43,375 nt of DNA from Chitinophagales bacterium (GCA_017303475.1 JAFLBO010000040.1:1-43375), one strand, 5' to 3'. Shown: positions 16,116-24,438, numbered from the stretch's first letter. Numbers and translations: made by a program. The notes: generated by a model not told the origin, from the letters alone.

Positions 16116-17213
16116 CTATTCCTCCGGAATCACATTTTCTTCTTCCATTTCTTCGCCGGCATCGGTGATGATGGACTTCTGTTTGCGGCGCTCCAGCGAA
16201 TTGGCGTGCATATCCAGATACTCATTGCGGTTGCGTACTATCTCGGCCGACAAGTATATGGCCTTGATCATGGAGGTTTCATCAGCCTCGCCTTTGCCTG
16301 CAATATCGTATGCCGTACCATGATCCGGAGAGGTGCGCACTGCTGGTAGTCCTGCTGTGTAGTTTACCCCGGCGCCAAAAGACAAGGCTTTGAACGGTAC
16401 CAGTCCCTGATCGTGGTACATGGCCAAAATGCCATCAAATTTATGGTACTGACCAGAACCGAAGAAACCATCAGCCGGATACGGTCCGAAAGCCAAAATG
16501 CCCTTGGCTTTGGCATCTTCAATGGCTGGTCGCACAATTTTATCGTCGTCATCCCCAATTGCGCCTTCATCGCCGGCATGCGGGTTTAATCCCAGCACGG
16601 CAATGGTTGGTTTTTCAATATTGAAATCAATGCGCAGGGTTTCGGCCATGATCAGGATTTTGCGCAACACACGTTCCCGGGTAATGGCTGCCGCTACTTC
16701 CCTGATGGGTAAATGGTTGGTCACCAGACCCACTCGCAGTGAGTCAGACACCATCAGCATCAGCGAATCCTTCACTTTGAAGGCATTGGTGATGTATTCG
16801 GTGTGGCCCACAAACGGGAAACCGGCCATTTGCATGGCTTTTTTATTGATAGGCGCTGTAACCAGGGCATCAATTTCGCCGGTATTCAGGTCTTTCACTG
16901 CGCGCTCCAGGGCTTGTTGGGCGCACTGACCGCCCACTTTATCCGGCTTGCCCAGCGTGATATTCACATTTTCTGTCCAACAGTTAATCACATTGATCCT
17001 GTCTTCCAGGGCCTCATTGGCATTATTGATGGTGTGGAACTGGAGATTTTCCTCGGTGATGATGTTTTTGTGGTAAGCAATCACTTTTGAACTGCCGTAC
17101 ACCACTGTTTTGAATTTTTTGCCCAGGTTTTTCAACCCAATTGATTTCAGGATTACTTCCAGCCCAATGCCATTAATGTCGCCGCAGGAAATACCGATGG
17201 TTATGTTGCTCAT
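16116..17213 (-). CDS. pdxA: 4-hydroxythreonine-4-phosphate dehydrogenase
   Basis: 365 residues. It oxidises 4-phosphohydroxy-L-threonine in DXP-dependent pyridoxal phosphate synthesis, in the cytoplasm. The N-terminus ITIGISCGDINGIGLEVILK is diagnostic. Metal and substrate motifs are visible: GHTEYITNAF, LGLNPHAGDEG, AMYHDQGLVPFKAL and PDHGTAYDIAGKGEA. The C-terminus has an added charged tail (ERRKQKSIITDAGEEMEEE) beyond the core. It lies upstream of ppgK in the same orientation. Confidence 0.96.
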   Translation of the reverse strand: MSNITIGISCGDINGIGLEVILKSIGLKNLGKKFKTVVYGSSKVIAYHKNIITEENLQFHTINNANEALEDRINVINCWTENVNITLGKPDKVGGQCAQQALERAVKDLNTGEIDALVTAPINKKAMQMAGFPFVGHTEYITNAFKVKDSLMLMVSDSLRVGLVTNHLPIREVAAAITRERVLRKILIMAETLRIDFNIEKPTIAVLGLNPHAGDEGAIGDDDDKIVRPAIEDAKAKGILAFGPYPADGFFGSGQYHKFDGILAMYHDQGLVPFKALSFGAGVNYTAGLPAVRTSPDHGTAYDIAGKGEADETSMIKAIYLSAEIVRNRNEYLDMHANSLERRKQKSIITDAGEEMEEENVIPEE

Positions 17214-17284
17214 AATGTGTGAAACGTGGACACTGATACGCTGAAGAACGGATGTAGGTTTTTACAGGTTGCAGTGTTCCGGCG

Positions 17285-18718
17285 TTAACTAAAGTGTTTT
17301 TTCAAAAAATGGTATAAAAGCCTTACGCCAACTCCGGTTCCGTCTTTGGTGCGGTAGCTGTTGGCGGTCCGAAGGTAGGCAGGCCCGGCGATATCGAGAT
17401 GCAACCAGGGATAATCCACAAAATTTTCCAGAAATTTTCCTGCGGTTATCATCCCGGCATTCGAAGAACCTAGGTTGCGCAGATCAGCAATATTGCTTTT
17501 CAGCTCGTCTGCAAACTCTTTCCACAAAGGTAATTCTACCAGCCGCTCGTAGGTGGCAAAACCGCTTTCTTCTAAATGGCTTTTCACTTCTTTGGAGGCG
17601 GTTCCCATATAGCAAATGGCCTGTGTGCCCAATGCCCGCACGGCAGAACCGGTGAGGGTAGCTATATCCAGCGCCAGGGCTGGCTCGTATTTTTTTGCAT
17701 AATGAAGCGCGTCGGCCAGGATAATACGTCCTTCCGCATCAGTATTCACTACTTCTACGGTTTTGCCGCTGCCCATGGTGATGACATCGCCGGGCGCCAG
17801 AGCATTCTCGCCTATCTTATTGTCGGTGATTGGAATGAGACCAACCAGGTGTACCGGCAGACTGGTTTTGGCGGCTACAGCCAGGGTGCTTACCACGGTG
17901 GCGGCGCCGGCCATATCGCATTTCATATAGTCCATGGCCTCGCTGGGTTTCAGACTCAAGCCGCCGGTATCGTACACCACGCCTTTCCCAACCAGCACTA
18001 CGGGCCGGGCATTGCGCGCGCCGGATGGTTTCCATTCCAGGACGCAGAAACGCGGCGGGATCTGGCTGGCACGGTTAACGGCCAGCAAACCGCCCATATT
18101 CAGCGCTTCTATACGCTCTTTATCCAAAATTTCTGCTGAAAATCCGTACTCCTGTGCCACCTCACCAATGGCATCCGCCATTTGCAGGGTGTTGAAATGG
18201 GATTGTGGTTCGTTGACCAGATCCCGGGCCAGGAAAACGGCTTCCAACAGGGCATTAAACTCAGCCAAATGACTTTCAGAGGCCGCGTCTGGCCCGATCC
18301 AGATTTCCCGCAGGGGTTTTTCGGCCGGTTTGGTAAAATATTTCAGAAATTGGTAGCTGCCCAGCGCCAGTCCTTCGGCAAAAGCCAGGGATCGGTCTTC
18401 GAGGCAGGCATTTTGGATGCTGATGGTTTCCACCTTGTAGCGACGAAGCTCGCTAAGCAATTCGTTGCCAGCTATACGCGCGTCTTCAAGGGCTATAAAA
18501 GCATCTTTTTCAGGTTTGAGTATCCTGACGAATACAATGCCTTCGGCCCTGGGGAAGGTAAAACTGTTGACGTCGTGATGGATTGCCTGGTGCAGAAATG
18601 CCCGTTCGGCAGGCTCGAGAAGGGGGTCGAGCTGGTCGAGTCGGTCTTTTTCGGCCAGTAAGACCTGGTTAGGATGTGTGGTGCCAGCTTTTAGGGCCTT
18701 CAAATGGACTCGTTTCAC
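17285..18718 (-). CDS. Leucyl aminopeptidase (M17 family)
   Basis: 477 residues from a GTG start at 18718 (VKRVHLKALKAG). The family length is about 470-500. The frame is open further upstream to 18892 with an ATG at 18817, but those codons have no family resemblance. Metal ligands and signature are complete: VGKGVVYDTGGLSLKP, MKCDMAGAA, and NTDAEGRIILADAL. The enzyme removes N-terminal residues from peptides in the cytoplasm using two metal ions. A TATCTTTG promoter box at 18832-18839 gives a leader of about 107 bases to the GTG. If the ATG at 18817 were used the mRNA would be nearly leaderless, so the start is the least certain part. Confidence 0.9.
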   Translation of the reverse strand: MKRVHLKALKAGTTHPNQVLLAEKDRLDQLDPLLEPAERAFLHQAIHHDVNSFTFPRAEGIVFVRILKPEKDAFIALEDARIAGNELLSELRRYKVETISIQNACLEDRSLAFAEGLALGSYQFLKYFTKPAEKPLREIWIGPDAASESHLAEFNALLEAVFLARDLVNEPQSHFNTLQMADAIGEVAQEYGFSAEILDKERIEALNMGGLLAVNRASQIPPRFCVLEWKPSGARNARPVVLVGKGVVYDTGGLSLKPSEAMDYMKCDMAGAATVVSTLAVAAKTSLPVHLVGLIPITDNKIGENALAPGDVITMGSGKTVEVVNTDAEGRIILADALHYAKKYEPALALDIATLTGSAVRALGTQAICYMGTASKEVKSHLEESGFATYERLVELPLWKEFADELKSNIADLRNLGSSNAGMITAGKFLENFVDYPWLHLDIAGPAYLRTANSYRTKDGTGVGVRLLYHFLKKHFS

Positions 18719-18831
18719 TGCGCGGGATGCGATTAATGGAATGCGGAAGTAAGTTCGGATTGCACAGAATACAGTTATCGGAGGTGGTTTTGGGGAAAGG
18801 ACATCCGAAGGCTGCATGCCAAAACAGAGGG

Positions 18832-18839
18832 CAAAGATA
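18832..18839 (-). promoter_or_regulatory. Candidate -7 box of the aminopeptidase gene
   Basis: TATCTTTG on the minus strand fits TAnnTTTG and lies in the gap after the Lgt-like gene. Confidence 0.45.
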
Positions 18840-18967
18840 CGGTTTTTTTGCGTTAAAAGTGGGAAAATGCCCGGAAAGGATTGCCGGGCCACAAGTTTTT
18901 GTCTTTACCAGGGGGCTTTGCCTGCTAAAGTATTGAGATTCAGTCTGAGATTTAATACAAAAACGGG

Positions 18968-19696
18968 TTATTTATGTTGGCGCCAATCCCAAAAATAATA
19001 TCCCCATCCGGCAATAATAGCCAGTTGAATGCTGGATAATCCCAGGCCAGGCGCCAGCCATACGGGTTTGATAAACTCCAGCAAAAAACGCCAGCTCAGG
19101 TAGGCAATCATGAATATTTTGAAACGCATGCCATTGGGCAATGCCTGTTGTTTTTCCCGCCAAAACAACACACCGGCCAACAACAGCAGAAAAGCCACCT
19201 CATACAGATTCACCGGATGGCGGGGTATTCCATCGCCGAAATCTATCGCCCAGGGCAACGAGGAGGGCTTGCCGTGCGTGCCATCGGTCAGGCCTGCTAA
19301 ATGACAACCAATGCGCCCCAGTGCAAGCGCAAAAATGAGCGGGTAGGTCATCAAATCGCCCGAAGAAGTGCGTATGCCAATTTGTTTTTTGGTAAGTTCC
19401 ACCCCTATCAAACCGCCTAAAAGTCCGCCAATGATGGTCTTCTGCCCCATCCAAACCTGAATATTGAAGTGTTTCAGGTAATCAGGATGCTCCAATACGC
19501 CAAGGATATGACTGCCCAGAAAGGCGCCCAGTGCTGCGCCCAGAAAAATCCACATCCGGCCATCGTCGCTAATCAGGTCGCGACTACGCGCGCGTTGCCA
19601 CACATACAGACGATAGCCCAGGGTGTAGGAGAGCATTTCAAATACCAGATGCCCGGATAGTTTGGCCGCGCCGATATGAAAATCGAATGGGTACAT
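18968..19696 (-). CDS. Divergent prolipoprotein diacylglyceryl transferase (Lgt)-like membrane enzyme
   Basis: 242 residues with about six or seven hydrophobic segments. True Lgt moves diacylglycerol from phosphatidylglycerol to lipoprotein cysteines. Several Lgt landmarks are kept: GR at residues 127-128 in ALALGRIGC (E. coli Arg143), RHPVNLYE at 159-166, and the pair Arg203/Glu207 in LSWRFLLEFIK (E. coli Arg239/Glu243). However, the essential Asn after GRxG is Cys131, and the His of the SFHGG loop is missing (GQKTIIGG here). It is therefore probably a paralogue with a different acceptor or reaction. It is the last gene of an apparent operon with a small membrane protein and a Tes-like radical SAM protein. 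A normal lgt must be elsewhere. Confidence 0.75.
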   Translation of the reverse strand: MYPFDFHIGAAKLSGHLVFEMLSYTLGYRLYVWQRARSRDLISDDGRMWIFLGAALGAFLGSHILGVLEHPDYLKHFNIQVWMGQKTIIGGLLGGLIGVELTKKQIGIRTSSGDLMTYPLIFALALGRIGCHLAGLTDGTHGKPSSLPWAIDFGDGIPRHPVNLYEVAFLLLLAGVLFWREKQQALPNGMRFKIFMIAYLSWRFLLEFIKPVWLAPGLGLSSIQLAIIAGWGYYFWDWRQHK

Positions 19697-19781
19697 TTTG
19701 GCCAGGGAGCGTTTAGCCTAGGAGAAAAACAAATAGCCAACCATACAAGTGCCGTAGCCAATCAGCCCGATTAGCACACGC

Positions 19782-20120
19782 CTACGCTTCCATAATAGCA
19801 GCATGAGCCAAACAGGAGCCAAAACCAATAGCGCCCATAATAATACCACTGATCATCAGTGCTCCGCCTAATTGTTTGTGGTCCTGGGTAAAGACCAGGA
19901 TAAACCCGACGAGCATATTCAGGCCCACCTGGGCTATGATGAGGAATGCATCAGCTGCCAGTACGCCCAGGCCTGCTTCCGGGCCAGTTCCCATGCTCAA
20001 ACTCGTGAGCATCATGTAGGCTACCATGATACCAAAATTAATCAAAACAGCTTTGCCCAGGGGCATCTTTGGCTGCTGTGGTGGTGTTGGCGGGGTATCA
20101 ATTTGATCAAAAGGCTCCAT
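19782..20120 (-). CDS. Small hypothetical membrane protein
   Basis: 112 residues from the ATG at 20120. The open frame continues to 20249 but through repeat DNA (codons reading RRLNPPV and KPLKPF), so I exclude it. The N-terminus is Pro/Gln-rich and cytoplasmic (FDQIDTPPTPPQQPKMP). Three hydrophobic segments follow (about residues 25-48, 55-78 and 86-108). No family is recognised. It sits between the radical SAM gene and the Lgt-like gene on the same strand, with 85 bases to the latter, so it may belong to the same membrane-lipid function. Confidence 0.7.
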   Translation of the reverse strand: MEPFDQIDTPPTPPQQPKMPLGKAVLINFGIMVAYMMLTSLSMGTGPEAGLGVLAADAFLIIAQVGLNMLVGFILVFTQDHKQLGGALMISGIIMGAIGFGSCLAHAAIMEA

Positions 20121-20134
20121 ATCTGGTATTTGCT

Positions 20135-20235
20135 GTACCGGCGGGTTTAGTCGCCGATGTTTGAAGGGTTTGAGGGGTTTGATAAGTTTGAAGGGGCAAG
20201 CCCCCTTGGGGGTGGGGGCGGGGTTTGAGGGGTTA
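20135..20235. repeat. Palindrome plus tandem word repeat, copy 1
   Basis: A palindromic unit (gtaccggcgggtttag followed by a variant of cgccga, 20135-20156) is followed by about four copies of the 9-nt word ggggtttga and variants, running to the radical SAM stop codon. The same two parts in the same order occur at 24061-24180, inside the phospholipase-like gene. Confidence 0.8.
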
Positions 20236-21627
20236 AAGCATTTTAACATGTTCCAGCACAGCCCGCTTCATAGGGTCTCTGTAAAACAGGTTCATCGTTT
20301 CGAAAGGTATGATTTTTTTGTCTTCCGGACTTACAATATGCACACACGATTTTTTAATGGCCCGTACATCGAAATCATACGCATCAATAAAGCGCATGAT
20401 GATGATCCGAAACAAATTCTCGTACCCGAGCGTGGGCGCGCTCACCTGAGGCAGGCAGCACATGAGACTTTGGTTGAGCTCATTGGTGGCACATTCCACG
20501 GAGTTGCCGGTACTGAACAATTGCACCATATGCTGGTGCAAACGCTCATCCTGTTCATATACAATGGTGTTGCGGGAGTTGTCCAGTATATCCTGAGGAT
20601 TGATGAACCGGGTAAGCGGGAACACCTCGCCGTCTATTTTCAAGGCATAAGCCATAGCCAATGCATCAGGGTTGCAGGGAACCGGAATGATGTCTTCCGG
20701 CTGAAAAACAGGCGCCTGGCGCAAGATCTCTTTGCGTACCTGGGTAAGCGTAATCCGATCGGTGGCCGGATTGAAACCATCCACCCGGCCGGCTACCTGA
20801 GTGGGCTGGAAGGTTACGCCCCGAACGCAACGCTGTTGCAAAGCAAAATCAATGATGGGGCCTATTTCCTGATCGTTCAATCCTTTTTGCAGGGTAACCA
20901 CCAGGGTAGTGGAAAGATTGAAGCGGTTCAGGTGTTCCAGTGCTTTCATCCGCACATCCAGCAGGTTTTCGCCGCGCAAACACTCCAACACCGCGGGCTG
21001 CAGGGAATCAAACTGCAGATATACCTCAAAATCAGGCATATAGGATGCCAGTTTTTCCACAAACGCCGCATCCTTGGCTATCCGGATGCCGTTGGTATTC
21101 AACATCAAATGCCGGATAGGCTTGCGTTTGGCTATGTCCAGAATCTCAAAAAACTGCGGATGCACCGTGGGCTCCCCGCCGCTGAGCTGCACCACATCGG
21201 GCTCGCCTTCGTTGGCCACCACCAAATCCAGCATGGCTTCTATCTCCTCCAAGGTCCGGTGCCTGCCATGATGCGGCGAGGATTCGGCATAGCAGGTGGG
21301 GCAACTCAGGTTGCAACGATCCGTCACCTCCACAATGGTCAGACAGGAATGTTGCTCGTGGTCCGGACACAAACCGCAATCATACGGACAACCAAAATGC
21401 GTTCGGGTATTGAAGCGTCGGGGCATTTCACTGCGCTTGGCGTAGTTGCGGCAATTGCGGTAATACGCCACATCGTCGGCAATCAGCACCTTTTCAGCGC
21501 CGTGTTCCGAACAACGTTTGAGCATCCACACCTGATCGTTTTCAAATACAATTTTGGCATCTACCCTGCGCAAACACTGGGAGCAAAGGCTTAGCGTAAA
21601 ATCGTAGTAAACATAGGGCCTTTCCAT
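20233..21627 (-). CDS. Radical SAM protein of the tetraether-lipid synthase (Tes/MJ0619)-like family
   Basis: 464 residues. The radical SAM cluster motif CX3CX2C is at Cys105, 109 and 112 (TDRCNLSCPTCYA), with the SAM-binding LSGGEPTVHP at about 150. Two extra metal sites precede it. One is a rubredoxin-like set (Cys15, Cys18, Cys39 with His42); the other is a second CX3CX2C at Cys80, 84 and 87 (FGCPYDCGLCPDH) followed by Cys95. The C-terminal part carries further cysteines (MCCLP, SCVHIV). This order is that of archaeal MJ0619/Tes, which joins the ends of two lipid chains by carbon-carbon coupling. The specific bacterial function is not known. Downstream on the same strand lie a membrane protein and an Lgt-like enzyme; CapA lies upstream with a 5-base gap. 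A lipid substrate is inference from family and context. Confidence 0.8.
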   Translation of the reverse strand: MERPYVYYDFTLSLCSQCLRRVDAKIVFENDQVWMLKRCSEHGAEKVLIADDVAYYRNCRNYAKRSEMPRRFNTRTHFGCPYDCGLCPDHEQHSCLTIVEVTDRCNLSCPTCYAESSPHHGRHRTLEEIEAMLDLVVANEGEPDVVQLSGGEPTVHPQFFEILDIAKRKPIRHLMLNTNGIRIAKDAAFVEKLASYMPDFEVYLQFDSLQPAVLECLRGENLLDVRMKALEHLNRFNLSTTLVVTLQKGLNDQEIGPIIDFALQQRCVRGVTFQPTQVAGRVDGFNPATDRITLTQVRKEILRQAPVFQPEDIIPVPCNPDALAMAYALKIDGEVFPLTRFINPQDILDNSRNTIVYEQDERLHQHMVQLFSTGNSVECATNELNQSLMCCLPQVSAPTLGYENLFRIIIMRFIDAYDFDVRAIKKSCVHIVSPEDKKIIPFETMNLFYRDPMKRAVLEHVKML

Positions 21628-21632
21628 GGGTT

Positions 21633-22763
21633 TTATATTTTCAATTCTTTGTATTTCAATCGTTTACGCAAGCCTTCTGCGTATTTTACCATAGCATTTT
21701 GAGCAGTAAGCGGCATGCCGGGCACCAGTTTTTCATTGCGTTCCACTCGGGAAACAGGGAGGGCATAGAAGGTGCTTTTCCCCGCGGCATTTTTATGAAT
21801 ATAGCGCCAGACGGGTATAATGCCATGTTCGCCCAGGCGCACCTGCGGGTTGCCTTTGTTTTTCAATAAATCTACTTGAAACAGGATGCCGCCATCGGTG
21901 TTGGGCTGCTGCTGATTGGAAATAAAATTGCCCAGTGAATACACCACCAGAGCCTCTTTTTCGTGGCCGTCGGGCATAGTAACGCGCTCCATGCGAATGG
22001 GTTGCACCACGTGCGGATGCGAGCCGATGACCATATCTGCGCCGTTTTTGATCAAAAATTTGGCCTGCTCCCGCTGTATGGCGTTTTCTGTAAGCTGATA
22101 TTCCAGTCCCCAGTGCATCACCACAATGATGTAGTGTGGCTTGCGTGCGCGCGCTTCCGCGAGGTCGGCGGCCATTTGTTCATTGTTGATTAGATTGACC
22201 ACCGTAGGCGCTTCGGTGGGTACGCCGTTGGTATCGTAGGTGTAATTGAGCAACGCAATTTTGAACCCGTTTTTGTAAATCATCAAGGGGTACAAGGTGC
22301 TGCGGTCGCGCTCGTTTTTGAATGTGCCGGTTTGCAAAAAAGCCTCTTTGCGTAGCACGTCAATGGTATGGGTTACACCCAGTCCCCGACCATCGTTGGA
22401 GTGGTTATTGGCGGTTACCAGCAGATCAAATCCTGCTTTTTTCAAGGCCGTTGCCAGCGCATCCGGACTGCGAAACATAGGGTAACCCGTGTAAGGCGGC
22501 TTGCCGGGCAAAGTGAGCTCCAGGTTGCCAATGGCAATATCGGCTTGTTCCAGGATGGGTTTTACGTACTGAAAACAAGGATTGTAATCATATTGATCCT
22601 TGCCCACCTGCGCACTGGTAATCTGCGGTGCGTGCCCCATGATATCGCCGGCAAAAATGAGCCTAAGGGTGTCAGTTTGGGCAGAAACAGCGAGGCTTGA
22701 GAAAAGAAGAAGGCATACGACTTGCAATCTGCCCATAGTTATGCGTTGGAATTTATGGAGCAT
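21633..22763 (-). CDS. CapA-family (poly-gamma-glutamate synthesis-type) metallophosphatase-like protein
   Basis: 376 residues from the ATG at 22763. An alternative ATG at 22736 (MGRLQVVCLLLFSSLAVSAQ) also gives a good signal peptide. The PGA_cap/CapA fold is evident from LIFAGDIMGHAP, AIGNLELTLPG, DLLVTANNHSNDGRG, YIIVVMHWGLEY, ADMVIGSHPHVVQP and YSLGNFISNQ, which hold the metal ligands of this metallophosphoesterase-like fold. The actual role in this organism is unknown; such proteins are exported. The stop lies only 5 bases from the radical SAM start, so they are probably co-transcribed. The 44-bp hairpin upstream separates it from the preceding phospholipase-like gene. Confidence 0.88.
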   Translation of the reverse strand: MLHKFQRITMGRLQVVCLLLFSSLAVSAQTDTLRLIFAGDIMGHAPQITSAQVGKDQYDYNPCFQYVKPILEQADIAIGNLELTLPGKPPYTGYPMFRSPDALATALKKAGFDLLVTANNHSNDGRGLGVTHTIDVLRKEAFLQTGTFKNERDRSTLYPLMIYKNGFKIALLNYTYDTNGVPTEAPTVVNLINNEQMAADLAEARARKPHYIIVVMHWGLEYQLTENAIQREQAKFLIKNGADMVIGSHPHVVQPIRMERVTMPDGHEKEALVVYSLGNFISNQQQPNTDGGILFQVDLLKNKGNPQVRLGEHGIIPVWRYIHKNAAGKSTFYALPVSRVERNEKLVPGMPLTAQNAMVKYAEGLRKRLKYKELKI

Positions 22764-22818
22764 GGTCCTTTTTTTAGCAAAGAAACTGATTTTCGGGGAG
22801 TTTTTTTGCCGGGGAGGT

Positions 22819-22909
22819 CGGAAGGTTACCAAGTTGCCAAGTGACCAAGTGAGAGTCTCACTCCAAGTGAGACTCTCACTTGGTCACTTGGCAACTTGGT
22901 AACCTTCCG
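22819..22909. repeat. Perfect 44-bp hairpin, copy 2 of a palindrome family
   Basis: Arms 22819-22862 and 22866-22909 are perfectly complementary around a 3-nt loop (cca). The arms contain the words ccaagttgccaagtgaccaagtg. The centre is identical to the hairpin at 340-376. It starts 12 bases past the stop of the phospholipase-like gene (minus strand) and precedes capA, so it can act as a terminator. Confidence 0.9.
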
Positions 22910-22921
22910 CGCCTCACTCCA

Positions 22922-24253
22922 TCAATGATCCTCTGCCCGCCCGATAATCCTCCCCCGATCAAACGTTTTTCGGAGCTCTTCCTCCTCCTTTTTTTCCTGC
23001 TCGTTCATCAGGGGCTTGTCCATTTTGGAAAGATCGGGCTCTCCGGCATCTACCCAGGCAGTGTACCAGGCGCTGCTCACGGCGTGAATGGCCGCGCGCA
23101 ACCGGCGCTCAATCATGTTGTTCAAAGATTCCTGATAGGCTGCCGCAAAATCCCTGCATGGGGTAACTACCATGGTGCCCAAACGCATATCCGGACACAT
23201 TTGCCGGTCTTGCGGAAAACTGCGGCGCAGGTTTTTTTCAAAGGTTAATACACTGTCTACCAGTTTGTTGGAATCAAAAACTGCCTGCCAAAACCAGTCC
23301 TCCGTGCGCTCTACATATTCTGGTTTGCCCACAAAATAGTCGTAGGTATCGTCGGCAAAAAGCTCCGGGATTCTGCTCTCCCAAAAGCCATGGATGCCGT
23401 GCTGCCCGGTTTTTTGTCCGTTGTAATTGCTGGTGGTGTGCAGGGGCACATGCGCATCGCCGATGTAATGTCCCATATCGGCAGCCAGTTTGAGTATACG
23501 GCGACTATCCCGTTGGCGGAATGCTTCGGTGAGCTGCCGTTGCATGCGCTGCAGGTTCCAGGGCAACACGCCGTGTTCAGAAAGGTGTTCTCGGTAAAAA
23601 GCGGCTACAGGCTTCTCTTTTCTGCCCATAAAATCCAGAAACGTCTGCAACGAATCTACCGAAATAGTCTCATCATCTTCATAAAACCGCGCTAAAACCT
23701 GTCTGCTGAACCAGAATTTGTAATCCCGCTGCCAAACGGGCTGCAGCGGTTTTTTTCCGCCAATGAGCAGCGAGGTATCGCCGGCAGCATTCACCATCCA
23801 GATTTCCGTATGGGAAAGCATGGCATCTACCCATTGCCGGGGCAGCTGGTCGTACGGCGGCTCACCGTAATTGTCCAGGTCGATATAATGCCTCGGTCCT
23901 TCATGCTTGCTGGCGTACCGACGCATATCGGGATCCACCGCATGATCGGTGAGGTAATCAATATTAGGTTTGAAAAACACCATCATTTCCGGAGGCAGTG
24001 TCAGGGTAGCCAGTCGGTTGATGCGTTTATGGGCAAAGAAACCCCAGTCTGGCTGCTGCCGTACCGGCGGGTTTAGCCGCCGAGCATGGGTTTCCCGTAC
24101 CGGCGGGTTTAGCCGCCGATCTTGGGTTTGAAGGGTTTGAGGGGTTTGAGAGGTTTGAGGGGTTTGAGGGGGGAGCCGCCGAATATGCATTTTAAGCGGC
24201 GGGGTAGTGAAGCTGAGGAGAAGACAAACTGGAATAAGTAACCGGAAATGCAT
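22922..24253 (-). CDS. Zinc-dependent phospholipase C / P1-nuclease-like protein with repeat insertion
   Basis: 443 residues from the ATG at 24253, which begins a signal peptide (MHFRLLIPVCLLLSF). The catalytic domain starts at Trp70 in WGFFAHKRINRLA. Zinc-ligand regions are GHYIGDAHVPLHT and HGIHGFWESRIPEL, as in bacterial zinc phospholipase C and P1 nucleases. In that family the mature protein normally begins with the Trp, whose free amino group binds zinc. Here residues about 29-67 are encoded by palindromic and tandem repeats (PQTPQTSQTPQT, then RRLNPPVR twice, 12 residues apart), placing about 40 foreign residues between signal peptide and Trp. The activity or processing of this copy is therefore uncertain. 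The charged C-terminal end (NEQEKKEEEELRK) is likely disordered. Confidence 0.85.
   Translation of the reverse strand: MHFRLLIPVCLLLSFTTPPLKMHIRRLPPQTPQTSQTPQTLQTQDRRLNPPVRETHARRLNPPVRQQPDWGFFAHKRINRLATLTLPPEMMVFFKPNIDYLTDHAVDPDMRRYASKHEGPRHYIDLDNYGEPPYDQLPRQWVDAMLSHTEIWMVNAAGDTSLLIGGKKPLQPVWQRDYKFWFSRQVLARFYEDDETISVDSLQTFLDFMGRKEKPVAAFYREHLSEHGVLPWNLQRMQRQLTEAFRQRDSRRILKLAADMGHYIGDAHVPLHTTSNYNGQKTGQHGIHGFWESRIPELFADDTYDYFVGKPEYVERTEDWFWQAVFDSNKLVDSVLTFEKNLRRSFPQDRQMCPDMRLGTMVVTPCRDFAAAYQESLNNMIERRLRAAIHAVSSAWYTAWVDAGEPDLSKMDKPLMNEQEKKEEEELRKTFDRGRIIGRAEDH
24061..24180. repeat. Palindrome plus tandem word repeat, copy 2, inside a coding region
   Basis: Two copies of gtaccggcgggtttagccgc (hairpin cggcgg-gtttag-ccgccg) are spaced exactly 36 bases apart (24061 and 24097). 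About five copies of the 9-nt word ggggtttga follow. All unit lengths are multiples of three and none adds a stop on the minus strand, so the gene stays open. The same module lies at 20135-20235. Confidence 0.85.
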
Positions 24254-24438
24254 CTGGCAGATGTTTTTTGGGTTGAAAGGTAAATAACGGCTAAGACACG
24301 CAGGGTACAAAGATGCAACGGCCTGGCTTATTAACCATCGGCATAACCAATGATCAGCACAAATCTTTGAAACTTTCCAAAAGTTAATTTCCTTTACCCC
24401 GAAATCTTCTTCTGTTTTTCAAGGCAAAACGAATAACC

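Noticed and set aside
20161..21594. 477-codon plus-strand frame opposite the radical SAM gene
   Set aside because: The minus strand has an unmistakable radical SAM protein; the plus frame is a shadow and begins in repeat DNA.
24061..24180. Frameshift or assembly error in the phospholipase-like gene
   Set aside because: All repeat units keep the frame, the signal peptide and catalytic domain are in one frame, and the same module exists elsewhere in the window.
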